Positions 11,364 to 21,763 of a stretch of DNA of 52,988 nt are shown one piece after another (position 1 is the first letter of the stretch; every line of letters starts with the position of its first letter). The notes below the pieces were generated by a model, which did no database searches, had not been told where the DNA came from, and saw nothing but the letters and a program-made list of their open reading frames with translations. The DNA is taken from assembly GCA_014825775.1 (NCBI GenBank), contig MVAQ01000151.1, positions 1-52,988 on the forward strand, read 5' to 3'. Position numbers and translations under genes: made by a program. Source of the DNA: Krasilnikovozyma curviuscula. Taxonomy: Eukaryota; Basidiomycota; Tremellomycetes; Cystofilobasidiales; Mrakiaceae.

Positions 11364-11613
11364 TGTCTGGTATCAGGAGGTAATTGACGTTTAAGTCGAC
11401 TTTGGCAAGCTACAGGTGTTCGAGTACCAACAAAAAAGTCGATTGAAACTAAGCAAATGCTTTTGCTGAATAGAACAATAAGAAACAAAATAATGGTATA
11501 TAGGCTTATGTTACAGGTATGACTAATGTGTATGATATGCTGATATGCGAGTGCGGCAGTTGAGAGTGGTAGCAGGTGTAAAAACAAGTAAATAGCCATC
11601 CAATTAACCAAGA

Positions 11614-13156
11614 TCATGGCCAAAGAACTCCTCGGGATATTTTGTTCCTCAAGAAATCCTGGAAATGAGCAGGGCTGACGTCCACTGGGTATCCAACCTC
11701 GCTTGTAGATGCCTCCGCTTGTTTACCAGTTAAAGTGGGACGAGTTGTTGCGGCAGAATCAGAATGAGGATCTTCATGCTCTCCAGTAAAAGATCCATCA
11801 TTACCATCTGCCATCTCCTTGACAACTTCTAGCACATCTTTGGGTGTCCATTTCCCTTCCTCACCTCTCCGTTTGCCGATGTCAAACGCTTGGAGGATCG
11901 CTTCGGGGGTTGTAAAAGTGACGGCTTCGTTGTGATAGAACGTCAGGCTAAGATGAGTGAGTGACGCTGGTGGTGTATTTGAGAAGAACACAGGTGAAAT
12001 GAGGTCGGTTCTTATGGTTAAGTTCTTGATGAGAGGAATCACCTGCGAAAAAGGGCGAGCGGCTTCAGATGTCAGACAAATCACCGAGAAATCACCTAGA
12101 GAACAGGGGCTATTACCTCGAACACGTTGTCGAATGAGCCTATAGCTTTTCTATCACTTGCTAGTACTGAAAGCTCCAATGTTTCCAACGATCCCGCGAG
12201 CGGCCGTAACCAATTTCCAAGGAACTCCTTGTCCTCCAGCCTGTTGTTGAAGCTTACCTCGACGCTTCTCAGTCTGGTTAAGAAAGCAAACTTATCTCTG
12301 ATCTCTTCAGCGATGGTTTTAGAGAGAGAAATGGAAGCGAGGGAGAAGGATTTGATGTTTGGGTGGACGTAACCGAAGTCTTCCCTGTGAACAAAATGGT
12401 AGAAGACATACTCAGTCTCAGAAGCATGTCAAATTTTCAGGAAGATTTTGATACTCACTCAACTGATCTGATTGGAAAGGAAGGAAACCAACATTCCGAC
12501 TCGAGTGATGAAAGATTTGGGAGCTTTCGAATGAGAGCGATAGAGTTTTTAGACAGCCAGTCACCACTGTAGACAGGCGACACACATAGCGGTCAGGTTG
12601 ACAGCCTAAAACTCGTCCGAGGGTGTATTTAAGTTGTATTTAAGACTTACGAATATGTTAGGTATTCACTTCGACTAGCTTGCGTAGCATTTGACGACCT
12701 CCAAGACAGCGTCTTGACCATCTCACATCTCTTCTTCGTGCTCTCTGGGCTCCAGGCTAGCGCCTCGTTCAGAATCAGATCTCTAAACTGAGTGATTTGT
12801 TTCCGCCTGCACAGAATGGCATGAGAGTAAAGTGACTCGAGAGCGAAGGGTGTGAGTGAGCGATGGATGAGGGAAAAGCGCAAGTGGATGTCGTGTCGAT
12901 GCTACGAAAAGAACCCAAGACGATCAGATCCTAGCGTGTATTGTAACAGTCGAAGGGGGAAATAACTTACCTGAAGCGCTTTCGCAAAATCGTTCTTCTT
13001 CTTCTCAATGTCAACCCCAGTGATCCAAGTGGGCACAGTCTCGAGGTAGAGTGGCACATAAAGAGCGTAGGTTATTATCTGTCTTAGAACCTCTGGTGGA
13101 AAGACCATATTAACTGGTTGGACACATAATCCCAAAGCCGGAGGGGAAGAATGCAC
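11614..13156 (-). CDS. F-box-like protein of unknown function (5 exons, 413 aa)
   Basis: I do not recognise a named family beyond an F-box-like start, FPPEVLRQIITYAL near residue 19, which resembles the first helix of fungal F-box proteins. Exons are 13156-12971, 12901-12651, 12566-12459, 12384-12117 and 12042-11614, joined in phase. The body is alpha/beta with regularly spaced leucines (LRSVEVSFNNRLEDKEFL, SLETLELSVLA, IKNLTIRTDLI), as in the leucine-rich folds that often follow F-boxes. The C-terminus is acidic and Ser/Thr-rich before DFLRNKISRGVLWP. A second in-frame Met at residue 17 (MVFPPEVL) could be the true start. A role as a ubiquitin-ligase adaptor is inference. Confidence 0.7.
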
Positions 13157-14149
13157 GATGAATTAGTCTTCTATCGGCAGTTGCCACACAAAGTATGAGG
13201 CCAAGTCAATAGGAGGGGACTTACGAGCTTTAGCAATACAACAGCCTGGTTATGCTTGCCAGTCTCGGACTGGTGGTGGTTAAGGCCTTCTTCTTTTTCC
13301 AGAAACACACTATCCAGTGCAGAAGGGGTTTTGAAAAATCTTTATGCAATGGCAGGGGAATGGTATTGCTCCCGTCCATACGGTGGGGGCAGATCAAAGC
13401 GCACACCCAGTCTAATCTTGACACTGCCCAGTATTCCCCATAACCCTAACGTTGAGGGGAAACGGACCAGAGGTGAGGAGAATGCCGTCGGGAGAGGGGA
13501 CGAGCAAGGTTTGGCAGAGGGCGCGTGTCCAGCAAGTCACGCCGATCGCCTACGGCCCAGTCCCGATTTTGAGACCCCTCGCCCGTGCGTGCAGCTGTAG
13601 AACCAGGACGTGCGCCCCAACTGTGGCTCCTGCTTCGATGACAACACAACTGAATTGGCATCTGTACCACGAGGTCTTTCTCATCGCTCTTTCAAAAAAG
13701 AAGTGTTTCGTGGCGCTTGTCTTAAATCGCATGTCTGCAAGAGGTACAATGCCGATAGGAAGGCAGCTTGCGCCTCTGGGGGCGGAAGGTGCAACGGAGA
13801 GGATATGACGGAGTGGGCTGAGTACATATGGGCTGAGTACACGCGAAAAGGTGAGCGGATATGATGGAGTCGGCACACAATCAGCCGCGTCTCGACCAGG
13901 AAGCACTTTTCTTCAGTATCTGCCCTGTTCTTTGAGTAGATTCCTCCAATATTCTTTCACACCCACACTCACAATAGATCCAACTCACTCTCCAATCGAT
14001 CGGGGTCGGGAAAACTTCAAATCAAGTACGAACAAAGGCTGCTGCGAGCGCTTCGCATTGAAGACGTCATCGCAACTCCAGAAAACTAAAATCGACACAC
14101 CTTTGCCATCTCTCGTCTGCTCATCAACCATCACCACCAACGTTCAAGA
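13157..14149. other. Gene-free stretch with small repeats upstream of two divergent genes
   Basis: No convincing coding segment is seen in 993 bp. The overlapping open frames here show no family motif and overlap one another on both strands. The part 13451-13870 is GC-richer than its surroundings. It holds a perfect 13-bp direct repeat TGGGCTGAGTACA (13814-13826 and 13829-13841), flanked by GGATATGACGGAGT (13801-13814) and GGATATGATGGAGT (13858-13871). It probably includes the promoters and leaders of the F-box-like gene and of the DUF3292 gene. Confidence 0.5.
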
Positions 14150-16815
14150 ATGAACGAAGAACCAACAGCAATCCCAGTCGGAACGACGACAGACGTCCCT
14201 GTAGTTGCTCTGCCAGCAAGCGTGGACGATCCAGCGCTGATAGTCACAGCTTCGACTGAGGAAACTCACGAGAACTCGGATGTGGTAGCTTTACCTCAAG
14301 CCCCAGACGTCTCGCCAGAGAAACAGGCTGAACATCTCACTCAAGCTCCTCCTCATGTCATCGAACAGCAGGTCGAGAAGACCGAGGCAGCAAAGCGTGA
14401 ATTGAAAGGTCAACAACCTCAAGGAAAGCTAGGTATCCCGGGAATAGAAGATGACACCTTGTACTATCTTATCAGAAGATTCTCTGGCCAAACTAATCAC
14501 GTTCTCAGGGCCACCAATCTACCTGAAGGAGAACTTGATCTCCGACCATCTACCTTGCCTGATGTACCCTTCAGATCGGATGCGATCCAGAGTTCAGTTG
14601 AGCGACTTTACGGAACAGTAGGAATCTCTTTGATTAGAGGCGTTAGAGAACTAGAGAGGATTTGGAGTTGGAGAGAGAAGAATCGAACCATTTGTTGGCT
14701 GGTTGTGAGTTTCAGTTTCTATTCCCAGTTTCACCAACGGCGGAGGCTAACTCTGTTTTGAAATTCATTCAGGCTTACTGTATCGCTTGGTGGTTCCATC
14801 AAACTACTCCTCTTATCCTTGGTCTGCTCGCTGTTATTACCGCATTCCCCAAAGCGCGTCCTTTTCTCTTCCCCGTCGTTCATCCTCCTCCTGGAGTACC
14901 GGTGTCAGCAACAGATCCGTTGAATGAGAAGGGAGACGAGTCTCTTATTGAGAGTGTTGGAGATCCTGTAGTGCATAGAAGCAAAGCGGAACAGGTACGC
15001 AATGGACGCTCCTTCTACGCTCGCTCCAGTCGAGGTGTCTTAATATATTCATCTCACAGGTCGAGCAACAAAGTTGGGAGTTCATGTCTACTGTTCAACG
15101 ATTTGGAATTCAAGTCCTCATGGGTGGTCATAAGGAACATGGTAATGGGAAAGTTGGCGAGAAAGATCTCGATGAAGACGAAGACGACGACGACGACGAT
15201 GATCACGAAGACGGAGAGAATGTTCCCGGCCTCAGAGGTGGAAACAGTAGTGACGAAGACCATGTTCTTGTCCATCATGCTTTGAAGAACACCAATGAAT
15301 TTGATGAATCTGGTCAGTCTTGATTAATTTTCTCCCCTCATCTTTTCGTCCCCAGCTTACACATTCAACCTGCCTGTGGTAGGTAAACTCTTGACTCCAG
15401 ACGAACAAATCAAAGCGGCCAAAGAAGACGACAAGAAAGTTGTCAAGGTGGATGGGAAGAAGATGTCCAAGAAACAACTTAAGAAACTGGCTGCAAAGAA
15501 GGCGAAGGAAGAGAGAGACAGAGTGATGGCGCATTACGCCAAGATGCTGCAGGATGGGCTGAACAGCTTTGCAAATGGTACTGAGATGGTTGCCAAGTAA
15601 GTAGTTTCTCAAACAGGTTAACGATTCTTCACCCTTTCTAACGTGTCTTGGGTCGTAGCTCGCTTGTTCCTCCAAAAGCTCACCACTCGAATTTGGCTCG
15701 TTTCAAGATTGCTGGAGCTGTCATTCTACCCATACTTCTCATCACTGCTGTCATTCCCCCACATATCTGGGCTCAGTCTGGCTCCTTTGCTCTTGGTTTC
15801 ACCTTCTTTGCTCAACCTGCCATCATGTGGGTCGCGAAGAAGGGTGCACCCTTCCTGATGGAGCTCTCAGAACGCAAATGGTTTAAGCAAATGCTGGATC
15901 TCAGAAAGTAGGTTTGAAACTACTTCATCCCCAGCTCACAACCTAAAACTGAATTCATTTGTTTTTGACAGCTCTCTTTTCTCTAAAGTCCCAACCAACG
16001 CTCAACTAACCTTGCATATCCTTCGAGTCCGCGAAAGGCTTGGAAAGCCAATCCCACCGCCGCCAGCCAAACCAGTCGCAGGAGCGGTTGCCTCAGGTGT
16101 CAGCGATACTTCTCCAGATCTCATGTCGGCGGAAGAAGAGACTGGTATTGAAGGCGCCGACGGTGATGAAGACATTGACGCAGCTGGGCAAATCAAAAAG
16201 AAGAGTAAAGGTAGACTCATGGGAGCGCTGCGAGGTATTGCAAAGAAAGGTGCTGCGTTCCATGCCGATGTCCAAGTTGAAGGTGTGAGGAAAAAGATTG
16301 GCTCCAAGCTGGATCGAATGATCGTTCACGGATTCCTCAATGACGATGGATCGAATGTTTGTGAGTATCGTCTTCTTCCACGCATAATCAAAGTTTCTGA
16401 CTTTCGTTTCTTTCATTTCATTTCATTTTATTTTCTTTTATTGCTCTGTTCGATAGCTTTCCCCGGTAAACTCAACGGAAAGTCAGGCCGACTGGTCATT
16501 ACACCCATCACCAAGGAAACTCCCATTCCGCTGCTTTCCTTCGTGCCACTCACACTTGCAAAGGGTGAAGCTCCAGCTGAATCCTTCCCAATCTCCTCTA
16601 TTGTTGAAATGAAAAAGAACGGAATTGGCATTGGTCGTACAGTTCTTGGATGGGCTTCTTCAATTGACATTGAAGGAGCTGGACTCGAGATTAGGGTTGA
16701 GAAGCCTGGGGCAGTAGAGGGCACCACGACCCTTCAGATCAATAGCATTGCCAGAAGAGAACAATTGTTCCTTAGACTTGTCTCCCTGGGTGACCAGAAA
16801 TGGGAGAGTCTGTGA
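14150..16815 (+). CDS. DUF3292-family fungal membrane protein (7 exons, 746 aa)
   Basis: It resembles the fungal family known as DUF3292, which has no agreed function. Exons are 14150-14704, 14773-14994, 15060-15312, 15383-15596, 15659-15907, 15972-16360 and 16457-16815. About 100 disordered residues come first, then LYYLIRRFSGQTNHVLRAT, and a membrane segment around AYCIAWWFHQTTPLILGLL. An acidic run (DEDEDDDDDDDHEDGEN) is followed by a Lys-rich stretch. Two further hydrophobic segments come next (IAGAVILPILLITAVIPP; FALGFTFFAQPAIMWV), then a C-terminal domain with PGKLNGKSGRLVITP and IGIGRTVLGWASS that looks like a GRAM/PH-type beta fold. That domain reading is inference. It lies directly upstream of another uncharacterised protein on the same strand. 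Confidence 0.8.
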
Positions 16816-17012
16816 GCAGGAGGAAAGGCGTTCTGTTTGTTTTGATTTTGTAAGTTTATCGCACTATCGCTACCATTACTTATCAGAATCAATAGTTGCA
16901 TATGTAGCATGATTTGAACTTTTTACTGTATCCTTATTATTATGATCTACATTTGATGATTTCAATGGTCTTTAGAAACGCGCTGCGAGTTTGTGAGTAC
17001 CGTCGCATGACG

Positions 17013-17018
17013 TATAAA
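17013..17018 (+). promoter_or_regulatory. TATA box of the DUF4112 gene
   Basis: TATAAA lies 95 bp before the ATG at 17113, in a 297-bp spacer after the DUF3292 stop. Assigned by match and spacing only. Confidence 0.4.
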
Positions 17019-17112
17019 ACAAGGCTGAAACTCCACCAACCTGTTCACTGCCCCTAGACCTTTCGATTTTCTCTCCCAACCACATACCTTGGTAACCTCT
17101 TCATTCGAACCC

Positions 17113-18090
17113 ATGTCCTCTCAAGCTCTACCAGCCTTACTGCAACGTGTTGGAGGAAAAGCAGCCAAAGTAAGAACCAACAAACTGAAACAACCCGCTT
17201 TCCTTCCCCTTGCTCATGACCTTTGGGCTTTCAGAAACTCTTTGTTAAAGAGTTAGGTAGTTTTCAGCCTCCAGATCCAGTCTATGAGGAGTATCTGGAC
17301 CAGAAGGGTAGAAAACGTCAGAGAAGAAGAGACTTACCACCCGGGTTGTCGAAGAGAGATACTAAGGTTGGTTGATCATCGCTCGACAGAAATCCTAGCT
17401 TGAACTGAAACTCTCTGGTCGTCGAGCAGATCCTGAAGAAAGTCAACAAACGAGCTCATTATTTAGATAAGGGTTTCCAGATCTGCGGAATGAGATTTGG
17501 ATACACGGTCCTCTTGGGACTCATTCCAGTTGCGGGTGACGTCGCAGATGCAGCTCTCAACTACTTCCTTGTCGTTCGTAAAGCGCGAGAGGCAGATATT
17601 CCTGATTGGCTACTGAGAGAATTACTCTTTAACAATGCTGTGTCGGCTGGAGTTGGGTTTATTCCTTTGATTGGAGATGTTGCTTTGGTAGGCGCAAGAA
17701 TCCCTCATCTTTCATCGCAACGCTCATTTCTTTTCCCTTTAACTTTCAGGGCATCTGGAAGGCCAATTCTAGAAACGCTTTGCTTCTTGAGGAGTTCTTG
17801 ACGTAAGTTATGTCTGCTGAACTTCTCGCGTTGCAGCCTTGTTTGTCTATAACTACATCGACACCTGATTCCGTAGGATCCGTGGAAGAGAGGCTCTCAG
17901 CCAAAACAGCAGCACACAGATTGCATCCGTTGTACAACCTGGATCTGGCCTCCAATCTGGAGAGAAGATTGAGAAGGGAAAAGCGAAGAAGGGTTCGTTC
18001 TTTGGTGGTGATCAACGTAAAAACATGAAGAAGGTTGGAACCGCCAAAGCAGCACCCCCAACTTCCGTCACAGAGAAGACCAGACTCTGA
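17113..18090 (+). CDS. DUF4112-family protein (5 exons, 237 aa)
   Basis: A small protein of the DUF4112 family, function unknown. Exons are 17113-17169, 17235-17366, 17430-17687, 17750-17802 and 17877-18090. The family core is clear: GYTVLLGLIPVAGDVADAAL, then GVGFIPLIGDVALGIWKANS with RN. It forms two hydrophobic stretches, each with a PxxGD motif, that may insert in or lie on a membrane. Before it is a basic segment (GRKRQRRRDLPPGLSKRD) and after it a Lys/Gly-rich tail (KIEKGKAKKGSFFGGDQRKN). The second intron uses a weak donor (GTTGGT at 17367), chosen because it keeps the frame. Its nearest upstream neighbour is the DUF3292 membrane protein. Confidence 0.85.
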
Positions 18091-18432
18091 GGAACTAACT
18101 GCCCATATTTGACGCACTTCGTCTTTCCCTCACCCTACAACCTTACTTTTCAGTCACGTCCTCTGCCCACTATTGCGACGACTGACCTTTCACGACCTTA
18201 ATAATGATCCTTACACGAATTCGTATATGAATGGCATGATATTTAACGACTTCTTTGATACACCAAGAACGAAAGCAAAAGGAGAAATAGAAAATAAGTG
18301 AAACATCAGCTCTCCGACAATTCATTGTCTTGCATCCCCTCGTTCTGTTCAAACCAATTTCGCCTTTGTCTGCTGTCGAACTCTCAACCACACCTATCAG
18401 AGCAGAAGCAGACCTCCTTTCGTATCCTTGCC
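18091..18432. other. Spacer before RAM2
   Basis: Nothing but the 3' end of the DUF4112 gene and the leader and promoter of RAM2 is seen in these 342 bp. The open frame that runs into the RAM2 start has no upstream ATG with support. Confidence 0.4.
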
Positions 18433-19930
18433 ATGTCGATATACTACGCTCTGCAGCCCGAATGGGCAGATATCACCCCAATCCCACAGGACGATGGACC
18501 GTCTCCCCTTGTTCCGATCATGTACAACACTGACTGTACGTTCCTTCCCTTTCCTATGCCCTTTATTTGTCCCTCCACTGTTCTCAGACATCTTAACTTT
18601 TCGGCAGATTCTGAGGCAATGTCGTACCTTCGAGCAGTCATGGCGAAGGAAGAGCACTCGGAACGAGTTCTGGAGCTCACTCTGAAGTGCATTAAGTTTA
18701 ACCCAAGTCACTACACTGTCTGGTCGGTAGAAATACTACTTAAATTACGATTTTGTTCATTAAGCTGACCGATTGCTCGATTTCTTGCAGGCAATATCGC
18801 TTTGAGACGTTACTCGCTCTTCAAGCTGATCTGAACGAGGAGCTTGAGCTCATGAACACATTTGCCAATGAGAACATGAAAACATATCAAGTTTGGTGAG
18901 AGTGACAGCTCATTGTACCGTGTAAGCAGTTGCTGAGGCTAACTTCCTCCTCAACAGGCACCACCGGCTTTTGCTCCTCACTCACATCTCCCCAGCTTCC
19001 CCTCTCAGCGAACTCGAGTTCATTTCCGACTCGCTGATACCTGATCAAAAAAACTACCACACTTGGGCCTACCGACAATGGGTCCTTTCGCATTTTGGGG
19101 ACCGAATGTCAGTCTCTGAATGGGACGACGAGCTTGCTTGGACCGAGAAGCTCCTGCAAGTCCATTCAGAAGATGACGACGATGATGATGCATGGAAAGA
19201 CGTTAAACAGAAAAAGATTCAGGTCTTGGACGAGAGTGACGACAGCGACGAAGACGAGGATCGCACCGAGCACGGAGGTGATGTGAGGAATAACTCAGCT
19301 TGGAATCACAGATTTTTTTTGACGTTTGGTAGACCTGGTGCTCTCGGTGTGGCAGCGAAGGATAGAGAACTCAAGTGAGTTGTTGCGTTCACTCACCCTA
19401 CTACGAGCTCGTGTACTGATAATATTCCGTTTTCATAGGTATACCATGTCACAGTTAGAGATTGTTCCTAATAACGCTTCTGCTTGGGCATATCTTCGAG
19501 GGTTTGTCGCTCCTTCAACATTTCCTTGACACGACATTTCTAAAGCTGACAATCTGTTTCGTTTATTCCCTTTTCATCCACAACAGCCTTCATAAGAAAC
19601 TCTCACTTCCATTCGCTCCTCTCAAATCATGGTCTGAGAGTCTGACTCTTAACAAGCAAAAGCCGTGTTCAGCCGCGATTGAGTGGTTGGCTGATGTTGC
19701 GATAGAGGAAGGTGATGTCGAGGCTGCGAACCAGGTGAGTGCTTGTTTCTTATCAACTCCTAAGAATGAACGGGCAACTTAGTTCCATTATGCTTCTTGT
19801 ACCAAAGTACTTTGAACAGTTGAAGACTCTTGATCCGATTCGAAGATCCTTTTGGGAATATCGGAAAGTGGGCAAGCAGCCGAAGCCTGCAACGGAGACG
19901 CCGGTTACTCCTGGAATAGCAGCCTTCTGA
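18433..19930 (+). CDS. RAM2: Protein farnesyl/geranylgeranyltransferase type-1 alpha subunit (7 exons, 357 aa)
   Basis: The alpha subunit shared by farnesyltransferase and geranylgeranyltransferase I, which add isoprenoids to CaaX proteins such as Ras and Rho. Exons: 18433-18535, 18608-18722, 18791-18895, 18958-19374, 19439-19501, 19587-19734 and 19808-19930. The prenyltransferase alpha helical repeats are plain: NPSHYTVWQYRFETL, YQVWHHRLLLL, QKNYHTWAYRQWVLSHFGD, NNSAWNHRFFLTFGR and NASAWAYLRGLHKKL, each with the family's W..R or W.HR. An acidic insert (DDDDDDAW, then DESDDSDEDED) sits between the third and fourth repeats. It is likely a disordered loop. Confidence 0.95.
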
Positions 19931-20476
19931 GTGGCTAGTCAATTTTTGTGATGTTCTTGTTGTCTTGTCAGATAGAATACAGTTGAAAGTTTCGTTCATT
20001 CGACAAGCGACAACAAAGAGGAGATCCGCTTGGCGCTCCCAGTCTGCAAGTCATTTCTCTCACAATCGTCGAAATTGAAAGTCGTAGGTTTCTGGGGATA
20101 GTACGAAGCAGCGATGTTTCTTCTTTACCACGTGCTTTTGGTCAGATGGCAGGGTTGATAGGAATATCAATCTGGCAGCTGTTTGCGGCCTTGATGAGGT
20201 GTGGAAAGGTGGGCTGTGTTTATGGGTCCTTGGGTCTGGTAGGCTTTTAGGTGAGGTTGTAGGTGAGGTGTATTATGTCGACAAAGAGCTGGAACTAGAA
20301 GTGCGAGACTGCCAAAGTGTTTATTATGTGAGACTTGTTGTAACTTCGATCGCGGATCCGAAGTCTCATGTAGGGAAGCAGCGCGTGGTGATTTTTTTTA
20401 TAGCTCGTTTATAAAAGAATATCGAGAGTGGTAGACTGTCCAGCTGGCTAAGTATCATTCGCCATCCACGAACAAC
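19931..20476. other. Spacer between RAM2 and the GST gene
   Basis: No coding signal is seen in 546 bp. It contains G/T-rich runs (for example GTGAGGTTGTAGGTGAGGTG around 20255) and, near the right end, a T-run followed by TATAAA at 20410-20415, about 65 bp before the GST start. It is read as the GST promoter. Confidence 0.45.
20410..20415 (+). promoter_or_regulatory. TATA box of the glutathione S-transferase gene
   Basis: TATAAA followed by AG stands 62 bp from the ATG at 20477, a usual distance for an inducible gene. Assigned by match and position only. Confidence 0.45.
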
Positions 20477-21547
20477 ATGACTGCTGTTTTGCCCTTCAGC
20501 TCTGTCGTGCTGCACTACTTCAATATCCGGTTCGTCAAACGATAGCCCAACCTACTTTTCATCGCTCTGGACTGACGTGATTTGTGCTGATTCGTAGCGG
20601 TCGAGGAGAACCGATCCGTTTGATCTTGATTGACAACGGTATTCCTTACACTGAAGACATCGTCGATGATGACAACGAGGAGCAGTTTGACCAAAACAAA
20701 ACTGGTGAGTGAACTCGCTGTAGTATCATTCCACTGAGCCCCACTTGATAAACTCTTCATAACCGGCTGGTATCAATTCAGATCTCTCAAAGTACCCTTT
20801 TTGTCAGCTACCTACGATTACCATCGATGGTGTCTTGCTGGCCCAACAGTAAGACAGCTCTGTGTTCTCTTCACGTCTGATGCCATCGAAACTGAATACA
20901 GTTCCGGGCTCGTGCTTCATATTTCCAGAGATGCAATCTTGAGGTACATCTCTGGTGTTATAGATCATGCTGGCACCGGCGACTTACTGCAGAACGCGAA
21001 GGTTGACCAGCTGGCGTGTGGCCTTGAAGACTTGAACAGAGCATACTGGAGGCACACCTACAACTCAACACCAGTAAGTAATTATAATTAGTAGCCTCCT
21101 TAGACGGTGCCTTCGTGCTGATGATCTATCTTCGCTTTCTCTATTTGTCATTGGTCAGGTCGAGCTATTGACAACTTTCGCTAGCAAGCATCTTCCTAGT
21201 CTGCTCAAGCCATTTGAGCACATGCTCTCAAACTCAAGCAGCAAGAATGGGTGGTATGTGTATGACAACTATGTGAGTTCCAACTTCCTGTCTTCCCTCG
21301 CGCTTGTCTGAGGATTAACTCCTTCCGAAAGCCCTGCTTTGCGGAGTATACACTCTTCTATCTCTTGACTGCATTTACGACCTTGAGACCAACTCTCTTG
21401 GAATCCGAATTCCCACTGTTGAAGAAGTGGTTTACACAGTTCGGCAACAGAGCGCCAATCAAGGCTTACCTTTCCGGTGACACGACAGGTGGTAAGCTTT
21501 GGGAAAACTTTAACGCCAACGGACAAGGGAATGAAGCTCTTTGTTAG
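20477..21547 (+). CDS. Glutathione S-transferase (6 exons, 233 aa)
   Basis: A cytosolic enzyme that conjugates glutathione to electrophiles. Exons are 20477-20529, 20598-20704, 20782-20848, 20929-21073, 21159-21272 and 21332-21547. The N-terminal thioredoxin-like half has LHYFNIRGRGEPIRLILIDN, with the Tyr used by alpha/mu/pi/sigma-type enzymes. It continues KYPFCQLPTITIDG, which holds the cis-Pro, and LLAQQDAILRYI, the glutathione-gamma-Glu contact (Q-D in place of the usual Q-S). The alpha-helical half includes AEYTLFYLLTAFTTLRP. A frame-keeping but shorter intron in exon 4 is possible; I chose the acceptor at 20928 because it restores the AILRYI motif. It is convergent with the NADPH oxidase gene, whose stop is 216 bp away. 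Confidence 0.88.
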
Positions 21548-21763
21548 TAAAAATGATGTAGTGGGACATCCATTGGAGAAGCAAATTGTAATGCGTAGAA
21601 GACAGTCAGAGATGAGACTTGCACCTAGAAGGACGAATGAACTTCTCGTCTGGACTGGAAGACAACAAGTCTACATGAGAAAGCGGTATCGCAGAGAATA
21701 TTACTAGTTTCATCACAAGAATCGATTGAATCGAAAGGTCATCATCGCCTTCTTTAAGAGCGC

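Noticed and set aside
13441..13451. TAACCCTAACG, which looks like telomere repeat
   Set aside because: Under two repeat units, with ordinary genes on both sides; expected by chance.
13446..13910. Several overlapping open frames of 65-118 codons on both strands
   Set aside because: GC-rich sequence has few stops; none has a recognisable motif, splice support or a matching neighbour.
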